Source: Okeania sp. KiyG1 (GTDB lineage: Bacteria; Cyanobacteriota; Cyanobacteriia; Cyanobacteriales; Microcoleaceae). Taken from it: a DNA stretch of 64,000 nt. Shown piece after piece: positions 59,545 to 64,000 of this stretch. The notes beneath the pieces were generated by a model that was given only the letters and a program-made list of their open reading frames with translations, had not been told where the DNA came from and did no database searches. A program made the translations under genes and the position numbers. The number at the start of each line of letters is the position of its first letter. Within the stretch, counting starts at the first letter, position 1. Where the stretch lies: contig NZ_BLZO01000085.1 of NCBI RefSeq assembly GCF_014132355.1, forward strand, positions 62,001 through 126,000. Reading direction: 5' to 3'.

Positions 59545-62095
59545 TGATATTAGATATATATTTTTGTTGGATTGCGCTTCACTTAACCCAACCTACATTA
59601 ACCAAAACTATCAGGTATGAAAAAACCTACTTTAGTCAAATAGTATTAGTTTATCCACAGGAAAAACCTCACAATTATAGATATAGATATATATGTTTTT
59701 GTTGGATTGCGCTTCACTTAACCCAACCTACAATATTTAACCAAAACTATCAGATGCGAAAAAACCTACTTTAGTCAAATAGTATTAGTTTATCCACAGG
59801 AAAAACCTCACAATTATAGATATAGATATATATGTTTTTGTTGGATTGCGCTTCACTTAACCCAACCTACAATATTTAACCAAAACTATCAGATGCGAAA
59901 AAACCTACTTTAGTCAAATAGTATTAGCTTATCCACAGGAAAAAACTCACAATTATAGATATAGATATAGATATAGCAATCAGGAATCAGATGTGAGAAT
60001 TGAGGTGTTTTTTTAAAGCATAGAATATAGCAGTTTTTTTATTCTTATGTATTCGTTTCTTCCCTCCATACCTATTCCCTATTCCCTCCATACCTAGAAC
60101 AAAATTCTCCAATATCTCACAACTCAAATCATATTGCTATATATATTTTTTTGTTGAGTTGCGCTTCACTTAACCCAACCTACAATATTTAACCAAAACT
60201 ATCAGATGCGAAAAAACCTACTTTAGTCAAATAGTATTAGTTTATCCACAGGAAAAACCTCACAATTATAGATATAGATATATATGTTTTTGTTGGATTG
60301 CGCTTCACTTAACCCAACCTACAATATTTAACCAAAACTATCAGATGCGAAAAAACCTACTTTAGTCAAATAGTATTAGCTTATCCACAGGAAAAACCTC
60401 ACAATTATAGATATAGATATAGATATAGCAATCAGGAATCAGATGTGAGAATTGAGGTGTTTTTTAAAGCATAGAATATAGCAGTTTTTTTATTCTTATG
60501 TATTCGTTTCTTCCCTCCATACCTATTCCCTATTCCCTCCATACCTAGAACAAAAGTCTCCAATATCTCACAACTCAAATCATATTGCTATATATATTTT
60601 TTGTTGAGTTGCGCTTCACTTAACCCAACCTACAATATTTAACCAAAACTATCAGGTATGAAAAAACCTACTTTAGTGAAACGGTATTATGGTAGCTTAT
60701 CCACAGGAAAAACCTCACAATTATAGATATAGATATATATTTTTTTTGTTGGATTGCGCTTCACTTAACCCAACCTACAATATTTAACCAAAACTATCAG
60801 ATGCGAAAAAACCTACTTTAGTCAAATAGTATTAGTTTATCCACAGGAAAAACCTCACAATTATAGATATAGATATATATGTTTTTGTTGGATTGCGCTT
60901 CACTTAACCCAACCTACAATATTTAACCAAAACTATCAGATGCGAAAAAACCTACTTTAGTCAAATAGTATTAGCTTATCCACAGGAAAAACCTCACAAT
61001 TATAGATATAGATATAGATATAGCAATCAGGAATCAGATGTGAGAATTGAGGTGTTTTTTAAAGCATAGAATATAGCAGTTTTTTTATTCTTATGTATTC
61101 GTTTCTTCCCTCCATACCTATTCCCTATTCCCTCCATACCTAGAACAAAAGTCTCCAATATCTCACAACTCAAATCATATTGCTATATATATTTTTTTGT
61201 TGAGTTGCGCTTCACTTAACCCAACCTACAATATTTAACCAAAACTATCAGGTATGAAAAAACCTACTTTAGTCAAATAGTATTAGTTTATCCACAGGAA
61301 AAACCTCACAATTATAGATATAGATATATATGTTTTTGTTGGATTGCGCTTCACTTAACCCAACCTACAATATTTAACCAAAACTATCAGATATGAAAAA
61401 ACCTACTTTAGTCAAATAGTATTAGTTTATCCACAGGAAAAACCTCACAATTATAGATATAGATATATATGTTTTTGTTGGATTGCGCTTCACTTAACCC
61501 AACCTACAATATTTAACCAAAACTATCAGATGCGAAAAAACCTACTTTAGTCAAATAGTATTAGCTTATCCACAGGAAAAACCTCACAATTATAGATATA
61601 GATATATATTTTTTGTTGGATTGCGCTTCACTTAACCCAACCTACATTAACCAAAACTATCAGATGTGAAAAAACCTACTTTAGTCAAATAGTATTAGCT
61701 TATCCACAGGAAAAACCTCACAATTATAGATATAGATATATATGTTTTTGTTGGATTGCGCTTCACTTAACCCAACCTACAATATTTAACCAAAACTATC
61801 AGATGCGAAAAAACCTACTTTAGTCAAATAGTATTAGCTTATCCACAGGAAAAACCTCACAATTATAGATATAGATATATATTTTTTGTTGGATTGCGCT
61901 TCACTTAACCCAACCTACAATATTTAACCAAAACTATCAGATGCGAAAAACCTACTTTAGTCAAATAGTATTAGCTTATCCACAGGAAAAACCTCACAAT
62001 TATAGATATAGATATATATTTTTTGTTGGATTGCGCTTCACTTAACCCAACCTACAATATTTAACCAAAACTATCAGATATGAAAAAACCTACAT
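59545..62095. repeat. 2.5-kb tandem array of about 139-bp units containing gene 3' ends and DnaA-box consensus
   Basis: About 15 units. Each has a GTTGGATTGCGCTTCACTTAACCCAACCTAC hairpin, then ACCAAAACTATCAGATGCGAAAAAACC (reverse complement of the last codons of the gene ending at 62061), TTTAGTCAAATAGTATTAG, TTATCCACAGG and a GATATA iteration. TTATCCACA occurs 14 times, all in one orientation, at 59651, 59790, 59929, 60242, 60381, 60697, 60837, 60976, 61288, 61427, 61566, 61700, 61839 and 61976; spacing is 134-140 bp except three gaps of about 315 bp. Those gaps carry an extra roughly 175-bp insert (AGCAATCAGGAATCAG...CATATTGCTATA) whose ends are inverted, copied as a higher-order unit. Confidence 0.9.
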
Positions 62096-63418
62096 TTCGA
62101 TTATCATCATCAATACCAATAAAAATTATCCCATCGTTACTACTATCACCAGAATCTAAATTATTATCTGAAGCTGAAGTATAACCATTAGCAACTGCTT
62201 GAGTTTTAGCAATACCTTGAGAAACTACTTGTAGTAATTTACGAGGAGAAAAAGATTCTAATTCTACATAAAATCCTGCCTCTAACCATTCTAGTTCATC
62301 TTTTGATAAAGTTTCCTTGACTTCTGTTGGTATTTTTCGCCCTTGTCCTGCTGAGTCATCTGATTTTAAAATCCACATATTCTTACTAGCAAATACATGA
62401 CGTGGCAATAATCCTAAATCATAAATAATTAGATTATTTCCCACAAACCAATTAGGACTATTTCGCAGTTCATTGATCGTCGTAACTCCACGGGGGGTAG
62501 CACTATGAAAAGCATAAACTTTTAAATCTGGATTTTGTTTTAACATTTGCATTACGGTACTAAAAATATTCTCGGGATATCCATCAATACTTAGTACAGC
62601 GCAATTATGTTCAAAGTGGAAATTATTAGCTATTAAAAACTGAGCAATTTCGGCAGTGTCACACACAATAACTCTGTCAAAACTATAAGCTGTAACTTCA
62701 GAATTAATTTGCATAGGTTCGCTCATTTCTCTGGAAGGAGGCAAAATATTTGTCACCTCACCATTAATTTCTTGCCAACATCTCAACCATCGGATAATTT
62801 CACTTTGATAAAACCGAAGTCGTTGAGGTATTTTATGTTGAAGAGTTAGTTGTCGCTTACCCAAATAAATTAAGAATATTCCTAAACCAATACCTAGCAA
62901 AAATAAGAAAAATGCTGTATTTGTCACAGTGGAGAATTTAAAAAACCAAACTAAAACAGCAACTAGAATTAATCCTCCAAGAATTTGCATAGCTCTGGCA
63001 AAAATCATTCTGGTTTTAGGTTGATAATTATTAGATTTACTTGCCCAAATAAAGTATAAAATCACGGGTACAAATATGATAATTATTATAATAGGTGATA
63101 AAAGATGTAACTGTATTGCTACACTAACAGGAATTATAAATTGTAATAAAAAAATGAGAAAAATAAGGAAACAACTGCTGGACCAATATCTCCTTTTTTC
63201 GCCAAACGCTTCTCTAAGAAATACCACAACTGCTTAGGGGTAAAAAACAAGGTATTTTCAGAGGAAATAGTCTGAATAGAATTGTTGAAAAATATATCTG
63301 TAAATCTACTTCCTGCTTGTGGGTCAAAAGCAAAAGGATGATTACAATTTTTACATCTACCTCCAGCTTCTGTTCTTTCTTTTAAATTATTATCTGTGTT
63401 ACATTTCACGCATTTCAT
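62061..63418 (-). pseudogene. Zinc-ribbon membrane protein of unknown function, frameshifted
   Basis: About 452 residues from two overlapping frames. N-terminus: a four-Cys zinc ribbon (MKCVKCN...GGRCKNCNHPFAFDP), then FTPKQLWYFLEKRLAKKGD, and about four membrane helices (LLQFIIPVSVAIQL, IIIIIFVPVILYFIWA, MQILGGLILVAVLVWFF, FFLFLLGIGLGIFLIYLG). The soluble C-terminal domain has RVIVCDTAEIAQFLIAN, LKVYAFHSATPRGV and ASKNMWILKSD, ending NVGFFISDSFG. The frames join at residue SFF if the coding-strand T run (opposite 63148-63154) has eight T instead of seven. I do not recognise a family with certainty. A second copy lies directly upstream (63600 onward), and the 3' end is multiplied in the array at 59.5-62 kb. 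Confidence 0.75.
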
Positions 63419-63599
63419 CTATTTACTCCTCAGTTAAAAGTTGATTTAATCAAGGAAAATATTCTTCAATACTTCTAAAATAATCTTATATATCAATATT
63501 CCTACTTTTTTGCCCTCAAACTGTTGATTACTGACAACTGATAACTGAAATAACTACTCCAACTCTAATTATTTGTAGCTTAACTAGATGAAACTGCTA
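63419..63599. other. Spacer between the two tandem copies
   Basis: 181 bp of AT-rich sequence containing a TACTGACAACTGATAACTGAAAT end of R2 near 63530. It must hold the promoter of the 62061 gene; no operator seen. Confidence 0.35.
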
Positions 63600-64000
63600 T
63601 TAACCAAAACTATCAGATGCAAAAAAACCTACATTTCGATTATTATCATCAATACCAATCAAAATTATCCCATCATTACTACTATCACCAGAATCTAAAC
63701 TATTATCTGAAGCAGAAGTATAACCATTAGTAACTGCTTGAGTTTTAGCAATACCTTGAGAAACTACTTGTAGTAATTTACGAGGAGAAAAAGACTCTAA
63801 TTCTACATAAAATCCTGCCTCTAACCATGCTAATTCATCTGTTGATAAAGTTGACTTAACTGCTGTAGGTATTTTTCGCCCTCGTCCTGCTGATACATCT
63901 GATTTTAAAATCCACATATTCTTACTAGCAAATACATGACGTGGCAATAATCCTAAATCATAAATAATTAGATTATTTCCGCCAAACCAATTAGGACTAT
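63600..64000 (-). CDS. Zinc-ribbon membrane protein paralog, C-terminal part (cut by window edge)
   Basis: The last about 133 residues of a gene running off the right edge. It is about 90 percent identical by eye to the C-terminus of the gene at 62061 (NLIIYDLGLLPRHVFASKNM, YVELESFSPRKLLQVVSQ, NRNVGFFASDSFG). It is a tandem duplicate in the same orientation. The DNA of its last codons (ACCAAAACTATCAGATGCAAAAAAACC) is closer to the array units than the 62061 copy is at the GATGC position, so this copy may be the source of the array sequence. Confidence 0.75.
   Translation of the reverse strand, partial: SPNWFGGNNLIIYDLGLLPRHVFASKNMWILKSDVSAGRGRKIPTAVKSTLSTDELAWLEAGFYVELESFSPRKLLQVVSQGIAKTQAVTNGYTSASDNSLDSGDSSNDGIILIGIDDNNRNVGFFASDSFG

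Noticed and set aside
59538-59774. 78-codon plus-strand frame in the tandem array
   Set aside because: A translation of array units; no start site or conserved motif.
59545-62095. CRISPR array
   Set aside because: Regular spacing first suggested it, but the whole unit including spacers is repeated, units are 139 bp, and no cas gene is present.
1-64000. tRNA or rRNA genes
   Set aside because: Read through for T-loop-like GGTTCGAATCC patterns and rRNA signatures; none seen, though a covariance scan was not possible.

Overview
The window looks like chromosome from a filamentous, low-GC cyanobacterium of the Trichodesmium / Okeania / Lyngbya type. The reasons are: many HIP1 octamers (GCGATCGC), heptameric short tandem repeats (CTTCCTT, GGAGTAG, GACTTCT), a coding fraction of only about 60 percent, and cyanobacterium-typical genes (ferredoxin-dependent sulfite reductase, a CRR7-like protein, a DUF2854 protein, a lumenal pentapeptide protein, a SphR-type Pho regulon). 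I found no tRNA, rRNA, CRISPR array or prophage. The genus is an inference from style, not from a marker gene.

Layout. 0-10 kb: a frameshifted rsmE, a sulfite reductase with an unusual repeat plus ribbon-helix-helix-like tail, and small conserved cyanobacterial proteins. 10-17 kb: a hybrid histidine kinase, a REC-cyclase protein and an overlapping MazG-like gene. 17-25.5 kb: a complete phosphate uptake block on the minus strand (pstS-pstS-pstC-pstA-pstB), each pstS preceded by 11-bp-periodic Pho boxes. 25.6-29.8 kb: a truncated GNAT gene, bioB, bioY, lspA and a lumenal pentapeptide protein. 29.8-32.9 kb: a heme-sensor adenylate cyclase gene broken by an intact TnpB element. 33-35.4 kb: a methyltransferase and a prolyl aminopeptidase. 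36.8-51.6 kb: a solo HEAT-repeat protein and, 8 kb away, a NACHT NTPase with 13 near-identical HEAT units and the same C-terminal cap. Between them lies a probable acidic amino acid module (periplasmic binding protein with a peptidoglycan-binding domain, two divergent DAACS transporters, an Asp/Glu racemase). 51.8-55.3 kb: a broken dCache-kinase-REC-cyclase gene. 57.4-59.2 kb: an asparagine synthetase-like protein. 59.5-64 kb: a 2.5 kb tandem array whose unit contains the 3' end of the neighbouring gene and a perfect TTATCCACA (DnaA-box consensus) 14 times, then that gene and a second, tandem copy of it.

The intergenic space is dominated by small non-autonomous repeats. I label them by their ends: A = TAGACATCTCC/GGAGATGTCTA; B = AATTAGGGTTTGCTGA and its complement; C = GGACTTACGCA; D = TATCA(A/T)GTCCGG; E = ATACCAATT; G = GTAAGCATT; R1 = TTACCGAA...GCCTCCCC...AATTATC iterations; R2 = TTACCGAA...CTGATAACTGAAATGAC. 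Several are nested inside one another. Eight single-homopolymer frameshifts in six genes are the other striking property; they may be assembly errors, decay, or sites rescued by slippage.

Boundaries of repeat elements are read by eye and are good to a few bases only. Protein family calls come from motif recognition without database searches.
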